A stretch of DNA of 64,000 nt from Euptelea pleiosperma (Eukaryota > Streptophyta > Magnoliopsida > Ranunculales > Eupteleaceae), in assembly GCA_035048495.1 (NCBI GenBank), contig CM068549.1, positions 14,231,103 through 14,295,102 on the forward strand. Reading direction: 5' to 3'. Below the pieces are notes generated by a model. It made no database searches, was not told where the DNA came from, and was given only the letters and a program-made list of their open reading frames with translations. This document shows, in pieces, positions 46,042 to 57,255 of this stretch; within the stretch, counting starts at the first letter, position 1, and every line of letters begins with the position of its first letter. Position numbers and translations under genes: made by a program.

Positions 46042-46420
46042 ATGATGGCTGCTAGAGTGAGAGTTGTCGCAACCCTTATCGTGTTCATCATGTTGTGCAC
46101 AGGTTAGCCAAAGCATACCTTGTTCTTGTATTAATTTACTAGCTCGGACGTTGGTGCTGCGCACTCGCCCTATTCTATACTTATTGATATGTTTTTGTTT
46201 GATCTTGTTTGTTTCAGACATCAAAGGCATTGTTGGGCAAGACGGTAAGTTCGGTTGTTGTACCGATAACCACATTGGCAGATGTGTTCCGGGCGAAGAT
46301 GATCAGAAATGCAATGAGATGTGCAGCCCAAAATGCACGAGAGGGGACTGCAACCCAATATGCCCAAAGGGGGAGTGTAAGAAAGTAGGAGACAAGCATT
46401 ATTGTCATTGCTACTGCTGA
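46042..46420 (+). CDS. Secreted cysteine-rich peptide, defensin-like in layout, two exons
   Basis: Exons 46042-46102 and 46218-46420 (264 nt, 87 residues). The intron begins GTTAGC and ends TTTCAG, splitting an Asp codon. The first exon encodes a signal peptide (MMAARVRV, then a hydrophobic ATLIVFIMLC). The mature part has 12 cysteines, CC...C...C...C...C...C...C...C and a terminal C-H-C-Y-C, between charged residues. A signal peptide ended by an intron and a Cys-dense mature domain is the layout of plant defensin-like and related antimicrobial or signalling peptides, but the spacing does not match a family I can name. AATAAA at 46466 fits a poly(A) signal. No breaks; probably active. Confidence 0.72.
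46105..46217 (+). other. Intron of the cysteine-rich peptide gene
   Basis: It continues from GT (46103-46104) to AG (46216-46217), total 115 bp, T-rich before the acceptor. Confidence 0.72.
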
Positions 46421-46479
46421 TCATTTACTCTGCACCCCTATCTATTTATCACACGGTGTTCACGCAATAAAACTCCTAC

Positions 46480-47140
46480 GTTATAATAAATGTCATTGAT
46501 GAACTTCTTCTTCTTCAAATTTTTGGATCTCTATCTCTCTCTCCGGTTCTACACGACCATGTGAGACCCATGTAAGAACAAAAGCTATAAGAAACAAAGA
46601 TCGATGATTTGTGTGGGCCAAGACATAATAACTAGAGTCAATAAATCATGTGGGCCCCACATGTTAATTGGGTCGATAAATCATGTAGGCCCCACATAAG
46701 AATGGAAATCGATGTATCATATATGGGTCGCGAATATTAATAGAGGGGTGTTGATAGATCATACATGTGCAATATGTCAAGTGGGCCCATATATTAGGTG
46801 AGTTAAGCCTATTGAGGGTGGAGGGTGAACCTTCAAAGTACATGCGTCTTTGAAGACTTAGGGGTAAGGTGAACCTTTTAAAGTTCACTTTTGCTCCTTG
46901 GTGTGACCCAACAAACACTTGTCATCAATCAAGACGCACGCCGAAGGTGCGCTGCGAACACAGCCCATTGTCTAACTAAACTCACTAGTTCCAAACTTCT
47001 ATGACCGAATGACTGCACCACTTGCAAAAGTAATCAAGGCCCATGAAACATAACTAAGATCAAAATACAATATTTTGTCTTAGCACTATATTTGAATATG
47101 CTTGTGGCCAAAGTGGGACCCACAATGTAATGATTCTGAC
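46480..47140. other. No gene recognised
   Basis: Phrases such as AATCATGTGGGCCCCACATG and AATCATGTAGGCCCCACAT are repeated between 46600 and 46710. A short piece (AATCAAGGCCCATGAAACAT, near 47030) recurs at 60418. Confidence 0.4.
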
Positions 47141-47439
47141 ATACACTACAAGAATTTTGGCTTTTAGCGATGCTTTTTTACTGACGGCCACAAAAAGCCG
47201 TCGCTAATGTCATATTTACCGACGGCCAAATACCTCACCGTCGCTAAAAGTCCATAAAAAGTTCGCGGGAACTTTTGGTGGGAAACAAATACTTTATAGC
47301 GACGGTGAGGGTATTTGGCCGTTTGTATAAATGCATGTAGCGACGGTCATAATGTCTTTTAGAGACGGCCAGGGTATTTCCGTCGGTAAAAATTATAGCG
47401 ACGGCCAAGAGACTGGCCGTCGGTAATTATCTTGTATAA

Positions 47440-47775
47440 ATAAAAAAAAAACCCGCCTTCTCTCCATTTTCCCGTGAATGCCCTAACCTTCTCCCATACC
47501 CTCCCCTCTGCTGCTCTCTCCAACCTTCTCCCCCGTGCTTGCTCTCTCCGACGTGGGTCGCTTCTTCTCCTCCACCCCTTCGCCCGTCCATGCACTGCTG
47601 CCGCTCCTCCGCCCACCGCTGCTGCTGCTGCTGCTCCTCTGCCCCAGCGCTGTTGCTGACGCTGCTCCTCCGCCCCACCATCGTGCTTCGTCTCCTTTTC
47701 CGTTCCACCTGTAAGTTTCTCACCCATTTCCCCCTCTTTCAAACCTTTTGATTTTTTTTTTCTGTAAACCAACCC
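47440..47775. other. GC-rich stretch inside the CACTA element
   Basis: CTGCTGCTGC runs near 47600-47650 and pyrimidine-rich flanks. Long frames here on either strand are composition artefacts, and no protein is claimed. It may be a captured fragment. Confidence 0.4.
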
Positions 47776-48330
47776 TTGGATCTTTATACCCCAAATTGCT
47801 CTTCCACGGTGAAGTTGTTTTCATGGATTGCTTTTAACGGTAAGTATTCGAGCATTATTTGTGTGCAAAGATCCAAAGGTTGTAAATCGATCACTATTCA
47901 GGCTGATTTTTGGTTTAGAGGTCCACTCAGGGACTGGCCAAACATCTATATGGTCAGCGTCTAGTAAGAGTTTGCCACATGGCTTGCTATTTTCATTGTG
48001 ATCGAACCCTGTGACCAAATCCTGTGATCGAATCCTTTGACAAAAGGGTTTGCAAAAATTGCGATCAAACCCTGTGAACAAACCCTTAAAAATTGTGATC
48101 AAACCCTATTTTTTTTATTTTAAGGCTCAAGCTTCAGTTACCACCCTAAAACGACAGGATCCATTTATAGGACACAATATGAGCCACGTGGCATACTGTT
48201 AGAGGACTCTTACTGTATGGATGTCTGGCCAATCTCTAAGTGGACTTACAAACTAAAAATCAGCCTGATTAGTGATTTGTAGGCATTGGATTGGACTTAT
48301 TTTCATGGGCTGATCTCAATTGGGTGCCTT
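47775..48330. repeat. R1 pieces inside the CACTA element
   Basis: 47775-47990 has the centre and right arm of one R1; 48165-48330 has the left part of another, with GCCACGTGGC at 48183-48192. Between them (48000-48120) AACCCTGTGACCAAAYCC is repeated about five times. Confidence 0.65.
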
Positions 48331-48344
48331 CGGCACTCAAACTG

Positions 48345-49060
48345 TATAACAGACTAGGGTGTTACCGTTTTTTCTATTATAACAGCTGTTATAACAGATT
48401 GTAACACATTTAAATTTGTATAATTTTCCCTATAACAGATTGTACCATTTTTTCCATTATAACAACTATCCCTTGTTAGAAAGCCATTTTAAATATGTAT
48501 AATTTTCCCTACCAAGTTATTTAAATCTAGATAATTATCCCTACTAGCCCGTAATTCATTTCCCCTCCAGATAAGTGAGAATTCATTTCCACTTAAAAAT
48601 ACATTTATTTTCTCACATTATTGAAATATGTGTTTTCAGTTGCAATCAATCAGCCATTAAAGGCATATCCCAGATGTATTTTCTCAGGAAATTTTTTCAT
48701 GTAATCAAACATGGCCTAAATAACAAAAAATAACGGTGTTAGATGAGGGGGATTGAGTGGCTGAAATCTAACTGTCCACATTAGATGGATGGATTTGATT
48801 TGGACCACTATTTATCTTATGAAGCAGGATAAGATAAGAGAATACAGTTGAGTTGTTTTGTTATATGCGTGGTTGCCCGTGCCCGTGGCACTTTTTGACA
48901 AAGTGTTTGTCAAAATTGGGTGGGAGTTAATCTCAGCCATTGATATGAAGTCATATAAGATAAGAGGTGGGGTGTAAGACAACCATGGTTACTTCTTATA
49001 TAGATAGTGGGTGGCCCGTGCCCACGTCACTCTCCAACAAAGTGTTTGCCAAAAATTATT
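48345..49060. repeat. R2 fragment and R4 copies inside the CACTA element
   Basis: 48345-48440 is R2-like (GGTGTTACCGTTTTTTC, TATAACAGCTGTTATAACAG). 48870-49055 has two R4 stretches with GTGCCCGTGGCACTTTTTG, ACAAAGTGTTTGTCAAAATTG and GGGTGGCCCGTGCCCACG. Confidence 0.6.
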
Positions 49061-49120
49061 TGTCATTATAGTGAAAATATAGCTCATATGAAATTTGAAT
49101 GCAATAAGTTGTAAAACAAA

Positions 49121-49288
49121 CTTGAATTTCAAAGAAGAGTAGGATATCTAAAGAAAGTTGAACTACAACAAAAGATAAAGAAAGACAAGGAATTGCTCAA
49201 ACAACTAACTGCTCTAAATGTTAAGGCAAGAAACCTACATAAGAAAATTGAGATAATAAGCACACCCAAAAGAGTTAAACACCCATAA
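49121..49288 (+). CDS. Open coiled-coil-like segment inside the CACTA element
   Basis: A 55-codon frame, without its own ATG, reads LEFQRRVGYLKKVELQQKIK and continues with Lys/Leu-rich helix-forming sequence (KDKELLKQLTALN) to a stop. It is strongly charged with heptad-like leucines. It could be an exon of a second CACTA protein or of a captured gene. The family is not recognised and no splice sites are proven. Confidence 0.3.
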   Translation, partial: LEFQRRVGYLKKVELQQKIKKDKELLKQLTALNVKARNLHKKIEIISTPKRVKHP

Positions 49289-50348
49289 GAGAAAGAACTG
49301 AAAAATCACACATCAAAGTGAGTAAGAAAAGAAAATTTAAAATATGCTTTGTATTGATAGTTCGAAACTAACTTGCTTAGCTTGGACAAATTTGTGTTAA
49401 TGCTTTGATAGTTAGATAAGATATCTTCTTTCATCTTTAGATGACTATTCTTTGATTATTATACATTTTGAGGTACCTTTGGATATTCATACTTTTATTG
49501 GTATACTTATCATGGTCACCTCCATGTGCTTTGTTTGCATTTTTTTTCCTATTTGAGACTCGTAACCTTCAATTCGTATATAAATTGAGTATCTCTTTTG
49601 TCTCTTTCCATATGCTTATTTGCATATTTTGACTAATATGAGAGTTTGTGTTATGAATGAGAATGTATGATGAGAATGTATCAAGGGTGGACTATCCTTT
49701 CATTTTTTGACTGAATCTCATTTATTTTTCGCATAGTTTAGTTGATAAGTTAATGTTGTATATTATGTGATGCATACACATACATTATGTATATACATAT
49801 ATTGAACCTTAGGTCTCCCGTTCAAGAATCATTTTGTGACAATTTTGTGCCTTTTCACTTTTTGGGACATTAGTTATAAACTTTGACATTTAGTTCTAGA
49901 CTAAATTTTTAAGTGAACAACTTTTTTATCTTATTTGTGATGAGGTTCCAAAATTGTCTGTTGTTGATTCTTGAATTGTCCATTTTAGACAGTTTTGGGA
50001 ATGCATAATCTTTGGTACAGTCAATAACTAAAATGGTCATTTCTATTTGAAGGACAGTTTTGGCAAGCAATCCTCTTGTTCTTTGGGTACATATTTAGAC
50101 AAGGTGTCACATTTGACCCCCCGACTAAATCGTGTACTTGGAGAACTATGGGAAAATGCTGTCAAAATTTTCCTTTAAATGGAAATAATCACTTGGCTAT
50201 TGAGTGTAATAGAGATTATGCATTCGTGAATGGGATATGATCAACCCACCTATTAGATAGGTGATATGATGCATGATACACGTGCATTTGAGTTATATAT
50301 GACAATGTGTTTAATTTCGGTTGAAGGTTACGTCGCTTTGAAGGAGAT

Positions 50349-51647
50349 ATGCCGATAGATAAAAGTTGGGTTGGAAAGTCAAGAAATAGCCCTGAATATT
50401 TAGCCGGAGTAGGACAATTCTTGGATTTTATATTTTCTCGTTCAAAGTTTGGAGACAAGATCTAGTATCCATGTAAAAAATGTTGTAATGCTTTAAAAAA
50501 GAATCGTCTATAAGTATATACAGACTTAGTATTTATTGGGATAATGTCGGATTACACCACCTGATTGTACCATGGAGAGAGTATGTATGATCCTGAATAT
50601 ATGAGTGATGAAGCTGATGATATGCAAGAAATGTTACAAGATGCATATGGAATGACGGACTTTGAGCGTGAAGTGGATAATAAATCAACTGAGACTCGAT
50701 CAACTGAGCTAAATCATGAAGCAAATAAATTTTATGAATTGTTGAAGGATGCCGAAACTGAATTATACTCGGGTTGCACTAAATTTTCAAAACTATCGTT
50801 CCTTGTACGATTGTTACACTTGAAATGCCTCAACGGATGGAGTAACAAATCATTTGACATGTTGCTTGATTTGTTAAAAGATGCACTTCCTGTTGGTGAA
50901 ACATTGCCCAAGAATTATTATGAATCGAAAAAGATCCTTCGAGATCTTGGCATGCATTACAAGAAGATAGATGCGTGCCCGAATGACTACATGTTATACT
51001 GGAAAGAGCACGAGAACGTAAATGAATGTGTAGTATGTGGTGAGTCTAGATGGAAACTAGTTACACGTCAATCTACTGAAGATGCTTCCACTTCGTCTAC
51101 AGAGGATAAGAAAATACCTACAAAGATTTTACGATATTTTTTGTTGAAACCAAGGCTTCAGAGGTTATTTATGTGTTCAAAAACATCTGAACACATGAGA
51201 TGGCACGCCGAGTGTCGTACAAAAGATGGCGTGTTGAGGCATCCAGCAGATTCAAAGGTGTGGAAGGCTTTAGATCAAAAATACCCATTGTTCGCTTCAG
51301 AACCGATGAATGTTAAACTTGGGATAGCGTGTGATGGTTTCACTCCTTTTAGTTATACAAGCACTCCTTACGGTACATGGCCCATAATTCTTATTCCATA
51401 CAATTTGCTGCCATGGATGTGTATGAAGCAAATATCTTTTATATTGACATTGCTTATTCCTGGTCCCAAGGCTCTTGGGAATGACATTGATGTGTACCTG
51501 CAACCATCGATAAATGAATTGAAGGAATTATGGACTGATGGGTTTGATGTATACGATGTCTCTTTAAAACAAAATTTTCGATGTCGTATAAGAATCATAT
51601 GGACTATTAACGACTTCCCTGCATTTTGCATGTCCCTCTTGCCATGA
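50349..51647 (+). pseudogene. CACTA TNP2-type transposase, truncated and stopped
   Basis: The ATG at 50349 opens the transposase-associated zinc domain (KSWVGKSRNSPEYLAGV, then CKKCCNALKKN). In-frame stops at 50463, 50511 and 50562 break it. From 50565 a 360-codon frame continues with the Transposase_21/TNP2 core: LPKNYYESKKILRDLG, CPNDYMLYWKEHENVNECVV, LQRLFMCSKTSEHMRWHAE, a DG-x-x-RHPADS block, PMNVKLGIACDGF, WPIILIPYNLLPWMC, LLIPGPKALGNDIDVYLQP, and WTINDFPA. It then ends in CMSLLP where family members go on with the STKGKLACP region. The C-terminal half is absent, replaced by the tandem repeat. Not functional. Confidence 0.92.
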
Positions 51648-51689
51648 CACTTGTTCGGTTAGATTACAAGAAGGACACAAAGAATGTTA

Positions 51690-52692
51690 CTTAGAAATCT
51701 ATAGTGTTTTGTAGGTTTAGGAATTTCAACACTTTAACTAAACTTGATTTTAGAATCTCGGCGCCCAAATCGGGCAAACGAGCTCCTTATCACCCAAAAC
51801 CTCTTCTAACACGTCTATTATGTTGAAATAAACTTGTTGAAAGAGTCGAGATAAAAAATAAAACTTTGATTAGGAATTTGTAGTGTTTTATAGGTTTAAA
51901 AATTTCAACGTTTTAACTAAACTTGATTTTAGATCCTTGACGTCCAAATCGGGCAAACGAGCTTCTTATCATCCGAAACTTCTTCTAACACGTCTATTAT
52001 GTTGAAATAAACGTGTTGGAAGAGACGGGAGAAAAAATAGAGCTTTGGTTAAGAATCTGTAGTGTTTTGTAGGTTTAGGAATTTCAACGTTTTAACTTAA
52101 CCTGATTTTTGAACCTTGACGCCCAAATCGGGCAAATGAGGTCCCTATCACCCAAAATCTCTTCTAACACGTCTATTATGTTGAAATAAACGTGTTGGAA
52201 GAGACGAGACAATAAACAGAGCTTTGGTTAGGAATCTATAGTGTGTTGTAGGTTTAGAAATTTTAACATTTTAACTTAACTTGATTTTAGAACCTTGACG
52301 TCCAAATAAACTTGTTGGAACAAACGGGAAAAAAACAGAGCTTTGATTAAGAATCTATAGTGTTTTGTATGTTTAGGAATTTCAACGTTTTAACTTAACT
52401 TGATTTTGGAACCTCGACGCCCAAATCGGGCAAACGAGCTCCTTATCACTCGAAACCTTTTCTAACACGTCTCTTATGTTGAAATAAATGTGTTGGAAGA
52501 GATGAAAGAAAAAACAGAGCTTTGGTTAGGAATCTGTAATATTTTGTAGGTTTAGGAATTTCAACATTTTAACTTAACCTGATTTTTGAACATTGAAGCC
52601 CAAATCGGGCAAACAAGGTCCCTATCACCTGAAACCTCTTCTAACATGTCTATTATGTTGAAATAAACTTGTTGGAAAAAAGACGCGACAAT
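51690..52692. repeat. 179-bp tandem repeat, six units
   Basis: The phrase TAGTGTTTT marks each unit at 51702, 51881, 52060, 52239, 52358 and (as TAATATTTT) 52537. The spacings are 179, 179, 179, 119 and 179 bp; unit 4 has a 60-bp deletion. Each unit holds TTTCAACGTTTTAAC, CGCCCAAATCGGGCAAACG and AACACGTCTATTATGTTG. Confidence 0.93.
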
Positions 52693-52699
52693 GTAGTGT

Positions 52700-53120
52700 T
52701 GACTTTATTAATTTTGGTTGAAATTTGTAATATGTTATATAATTAAGTTTGTTATTCTTTTTGTTTAGAATGAGTCTTAACATTTGATTTTCTAATCATT
52801 TTTTAGTTTGTTTTGTAGGGACTAGATGCTGATTGGCATGGTTTGATGCTGATTGGTCTTGCAAGATGCTGATTGATCTGTCTTCTTCTATCAGTGCCTT
52901 TTTTGTTGTTTTGAACTATCAGTTTGGAATTCAGAACAATGAATATTGTAATATGTTTTTAGATATTTTATATATTTGTTTTCATGGAAATGAAGTGGGT
53001 ATTACAAGTTATAGATATTGTTTTCATGGAAATGAATCAGAATATATACAGGTTACAGGTACAATAGGTACTAAAAAAGCAAGGGCAGAAAGTTTAGAAA
53101 CATTTATCGACAGCCAATGA
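52700..53120 (+). other. Unassigned segment of the CACTA element
   Basis: A frame of 95 codons (52833-53120) has the phrase FHGNE twice, from the repeat TTTTCATGGAAATGAA. I recognise no family. It may be the 3' end of the transposon's transcript. Confidence 0.3.
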
Positions 53121-53789
53121 CCGTCGCTATAGGTGATGTATAGCTACGGGAAAACACTGGCCGTCGCTATATGTCACATTTACCAACGGTCATTGGCCAT
53201 CGGTAAATGTTGGTTAAGATTATAAATATCTATTTAAAATAATTATTGATGGTCTTGGCCATTGGTATAGGATATTAATACCGACAGTTAGGTTTGGCCG
53301 TCAGTATAGGTAACGTATAGCGACGGCTATTGGCCGTCGCTAAAAGATTAATCTCGTCGCTACTGAAGCTTGGCCTACGGAATTGTATTGGCGGGAAAGA
53401 TATTATACTGACGGTCGTATCAGAAGTGGTTGTCGGTAAATATTTTACCGACGAATGTTTTACCGACGCCTTTCGACGGCTATGGTGGCCGTCGGTATAG
53501 GATTTACCGACCAAATTATGCCTTTTACTGATGGTCACTGACCGTCCGTCGGTAAAACCCTTTTTTGTTGTAGTGATACAAAATGTTCCATAAATGGTGC
53601 ACTTTACCCTTCTACTTATTGATTTTATGCCGCTACCTAATATACCTTAAATATCTCTTAATCCAATATGCAAGTCATGATCCCATCGCTCCATAGTGAT
53701 CCGATTCCAATCCAATAGTATTAATCATTTGTTTGCATTAATTTTCTTTCACGTTGTTTAAATCATACGTCAAAGAGAAATTTTTATCA

Positions 53790-54110
53790 GGTGATCCGGA
53801 CCACACGTAAAAATGTCACGTGGCTTATGTTTAGAGATCAGTGACAGTATAGACATTTGAACCATCACTAAATAGACCTAGAAAACAAAAATCAGCCTGA
53901 TTGATGGTTTCTAACCATTGGATTTGAGGTTCTTTTTTTCATTGGTTGATTTTTTCAACTGTGGGATTTGAGCATTATTTTTGGCTACTCAGTTCAAACA
54001 CCTAGAAACCGCCAATCAAGTTGATTTTTGGTCTGCATAGGGTTCAAAAGCATCCATATGGTCATTTATCTCTAATTAATAGTTGACATACCCCTATGAC
54101 TTGGTCCAAG
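53790..54110. repeat. R1 copy, diverged
   Basis: AAATGTCACGTGGCTTATG...CATCACTAAATAGACC...AATCAGCCTGATTGATGG and the complementary right arm AATCAAGTTGATTTTTGG...CATCCATATGGTCA. The terminal parts are weak. Confidence 0.65.
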
Positions 54111-54300
54111 GTCAGATGACCAATGTTGACCCAAGTTGACTATAATATTTTACATTAAAAGATAGAAATACCTTTGTCTCCAACCATGGAACAAGGGTTT
54201 GGATCAAAACTAAACCCCCAAATCAAATGGTCGTGGTGGACGGCAAGCCAAGAGATACCAATGGGTTAGTTGTCCATCACCAGATACCAACCCACCGGTG
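54108..54300 (+). repeat. Dispersed repeat, copy 1 (pair with 60985-61190)
   Basis: GTTGACATACCCCTATGAC through TTGTCCATCACC, near-identical to 60985-61190. Both copies break off just after the TTAGTTGTCCATCACC phrase. Confidence 0.85.
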
Positions 54301-54504
54301 ATTAAGAAATGCCAATGTGTCCTGGATATATACCAATGTTTTCAGGACGCCTGGATCAAGAAATGCCAGGATTAAAAAAAATCTCTACGTTCAAAGCCTG
54401 CTTTCAACTAGGGATCACATTGGATCAGATCTTCAACATCCAAAAATTAAACCTATCATATATATATGTTTGTTATTGTAGATGATCATGATGATGAACA
54501 AGAT

Positions 54505-54590
54505 TTGTGGTTAGAAGAACAAGATTTGTGGAGCCGACACCAAATAGTTGGGATAACGCTTTAATGATAATGATAATCACGTGAATTATA
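54505..54590 (+). mobile_element. Au-type SINE 3' end
   Basis: GTGGAGCCGACACCAAATAG then TTGGGATAACGCTTTAATGA with a TGATAATGATAA tail matches the conserved 3' end of Au SINEs (GACCCCAAATAGTTGGGA, then AAGGCTT). No tRNA-like A and B boxes can be recognised upstream, so only the 3' part is present. Confidence 0.6.
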
Positions 54591-54616
54591 TATTACTAGT
54601 AGGTGCCCGTGCCCGT

Positions 54617-57255
54617 TGAAACTAAGTTTTTTTCCGCGTCGTTGGTTACGAAAACCCTAATCCCAACACATTTGTAATTATCCGAGACTTTTAACCTGTA
54701 GAATGAGCAATTTTGCATAGTGGCTTGTGTCGGATGTCGATCCGCACTTGGGATTAGTCGGGTTAGCGCAGTGAGAAGCACAAAATAATGAAAAATTATA
54801 CAAAAATTTATGAAGGGATGAGAGGGGTGGAAATCGATTTTTTTAAACATTCATTTTGGAGAGATCATTAAACAACTAATAACATTAATTAAAATAGAAT
54901 AAATAACTACTAATTAATTTGCAACATATGTCTCAATCACCATTTTTCATAACAAATGAAAATTCTTACATTCCATTAATAAAAGACTAACTAATAAAGC
55001 ATAAAAAAAAGATCTTAGAGAGAGAAAAACCTAGAGAGAGAAAGAAGTACATTATGAGAAAATGAAAGCATGAGTTCTAGAGAGAGAATTTTAAAGAGAG
55101 GATCAGCCTTACCTTGGGAAACTTTTGTACCCTGATGAAGATGTGGCTAGCGAAGATGTTTATTGTTTGCAGCAGGAATGGAGGATAACACGCCTTGGGA
55201 GATTAATCAAGGAGAGGGTAACCACGTCCTAAGTCGTGGAGTGCTGCCATTAGACTAGCAGGTGAACCACCAGTCTGCCAAAGAAGGGAGTTGGGCGAAC
55301 TGATATATGCAGCAGTCGATTGTGGCATGCACGTGAACAACCCAATGGAGAGGCTGCGTGTGGCAGTATTGCTGGCGAGGTGAGGAGTTGGTGATTGCAG
55401 CATGGAGCTAGGGAGGCGGAGTGTAGGACAGCTGTGGTAGGTGGAGCAGCAAGCTTGGACGGCTTGGGAGAGAGAGGTGGCTTCAACCGGTGGATGCAGT
55501 GGATAAAAAACTGCAACGTGGAGAGTTGCGGCAGCGTGGGGAGGGAGATAGGCAGGTAGGGGTGATTTTCCCTTCACTTCTTCTTCTTCTCTTCTTTTTC
55601 TTCTTTTTCTTCTTTCTTTCTCTTTTTTTTATTTTCTGGTTTTATTTTATTTCCTTGAGAAGATGAAGATCAAGGAAGGAGAGAACGGTTTCAAGAGGTG
55701 GAGTGTATCAAGGGGGGAAGATAGAACGTGAATCCAGCCATGGGGAGTGACGGCTTGGGCTTTTGTGAGAAGATGGAATGGGCGTCGAGGAGATGAGAAC
55801 GTGGGAGTGTGAGTGGGAGACATTGGTGATGGTTCCAGACCAAGGGTGGTGGCTGCTAATGGAGTTGTATGTTAGAGGGGGTTCTTAAAGAGGCAGCAAC
55901 GTGGAGTTTCAGACCTACAACTTCGAGTTGCAAGTCTGAAAGTGAAAAAGAGGTGTGCAGGCTTGCCATAGAGGTGAAGTGCAGGTGGAATCACGTTTTC
56001 TTGCTGGTGACGGCTTGATGGGGAGAAGAATGGCAGTGAAAAGAGATGAGAGATGGAGAGAGATTCTGGAACGTGGGAGGAGAGAAGGGATGGAACGGCT
56101 AGGGTTGAAAACTGGTCCAAGAAGAGAGAATGAGATCTTTTAAATGGGAAAAGAGGAGCCGTGAGATCTGCTAGGTTGAATGCCAACGTCCATGATTCTG
56201 GACTTTTCCTCCTTAGGGTTTTCTTCAGCCAAAAATAATTTCCATTCTCTTTTAAGCATGCTTCCTTGTTTGCAAATACAGCCACCATATAAAGATTATT
56301 TGCTTACCTTTTAAGGCTCCCACATCAAATACGTTCCTAAATATTTCTCAGCCCTTTCCTTTTTATACCATTTTACTTGCCACATGTCCCATACATTCTC
56401 CAAGAATATTCCTCCACCTTTTGCCACCTCATTCCAATGTAGAAGCTACCCAATATTTCTTTTGGAAATATTATCAACCTCTTATTAAGGACAAAACTCC
56501 CTTGTTTTGTTGAGATTTTACTGTGGACCCACAATTGTTAAACCCTCCATCATCTCTTGAAACTAGAACTTCTCATCACCATGTGATCTTTCTTTATGTG
56601 AGGCTAATTCCGATCCTTTTGTTGTGTGCCACTCTACATGATGTGGAGCCTGCTTGCAAGCTTCCAAAAGTTGTTGTTGATGTGGTAACTTTGCTACCTT
56701 GTGGATGTGCTCCCTTTCCCGTTGAAGATGCCCATGTGTGCAAGGTGTTGCTACTTAGCTCTTTGTGTGCCCTACAAGAATTGTTTTCACACCCACAATG
56801 AACTATTCGTACACCCATCATTTCTTTGTAGTGCATTATTGCTTCGGTTTTGTACACCCATTAACAAGTATCATTTTGGTGTTCCTCATGTTACCACTTG
56901 ATAACTGCATTCTTCCGTCGATGTGGTGCCTTCTTTTAGCTGCTTGAAAGCCCATTGGCTCTCTATGCTTTGATCAAAAGGTTCTGGTAGTCAGTTGCAC
57001 TTCCTAAAATTCTTCCATCGGATTTTCTGCGACAAAAGAAGCGCGTAATGAGACTTAATCAGAACGGCTTTATATCTAGACTTCTGAAAATGTGTTTAAT
57101 ACATGTAAATATACCATTTCGTCCAGAAAAGTGTGTTCTACGTAATAGAAGATACCCTTACGTAGAAAGTGGATAAATAGAGCAGTTTTATGTAGGAGAG
57201 TGTGATAACGCTAGAAGAGTAATTGCTTAAAATAAGCACTTTTGAACGAATATCA
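54617..57255 (-). mobile_element. Solo LTR (LTR-X copy 4) inserted in an R4 repeat
   Basis: Minus strand TGATATTCG...TTTCA. Flanks are CCCGT (54612-54616) and TCCGT (57256-57260), a 5-bp duplication with one change. The R4 sequence GGTGCCCGTGCCCGT on the left continues as TTGGTCAAAATTGGGTGAG on the right. Length 2639 bp. The palindrome here is degenerate (CCTACAACTTCGAGTTGCAAG, near 55912). No internal retrotransposon sequence. Confidence 0.9.

Larger units (their letters stand above)
47144..53575 (+). mobile_element. CACTA (En/Spm) element, complete ends, ATA target duplication
   Basis: It begins CACTACAAGAATTTTGG and ends TTTTTTGTTGTAGTG, flanked by ATA on both sides (47141-47143, 53576-53578). 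The two subterminal regions (47160-47430 and 53100-53560) are full of TAGCGACGGCC and ACCGACGGCC motifs in both orientations, the expected transposase-binding type repeats. Length is 6432 bp. Inside are a broken TNP2 transposase, inserted R1 and R4 pieces, and a 179-bp tandem repeat. Ends are complete, so it could be moved only if transposase came from elsewhere. Confidence 0.93.

Noticed and set aside
45904..46107. A longer start for the cysteine-rich peptide at 45904
   Set aside because: The extra N-terminus covers the TATA-like box and gives no signal peptide; the start at 46042 gives a clean one.
47359..47772. Long frame inside the CACTA element, minus strand
   Set aside because: It spans the subterminal repeats and CTG runs; there is no domain and the codons are dominated by repeats.
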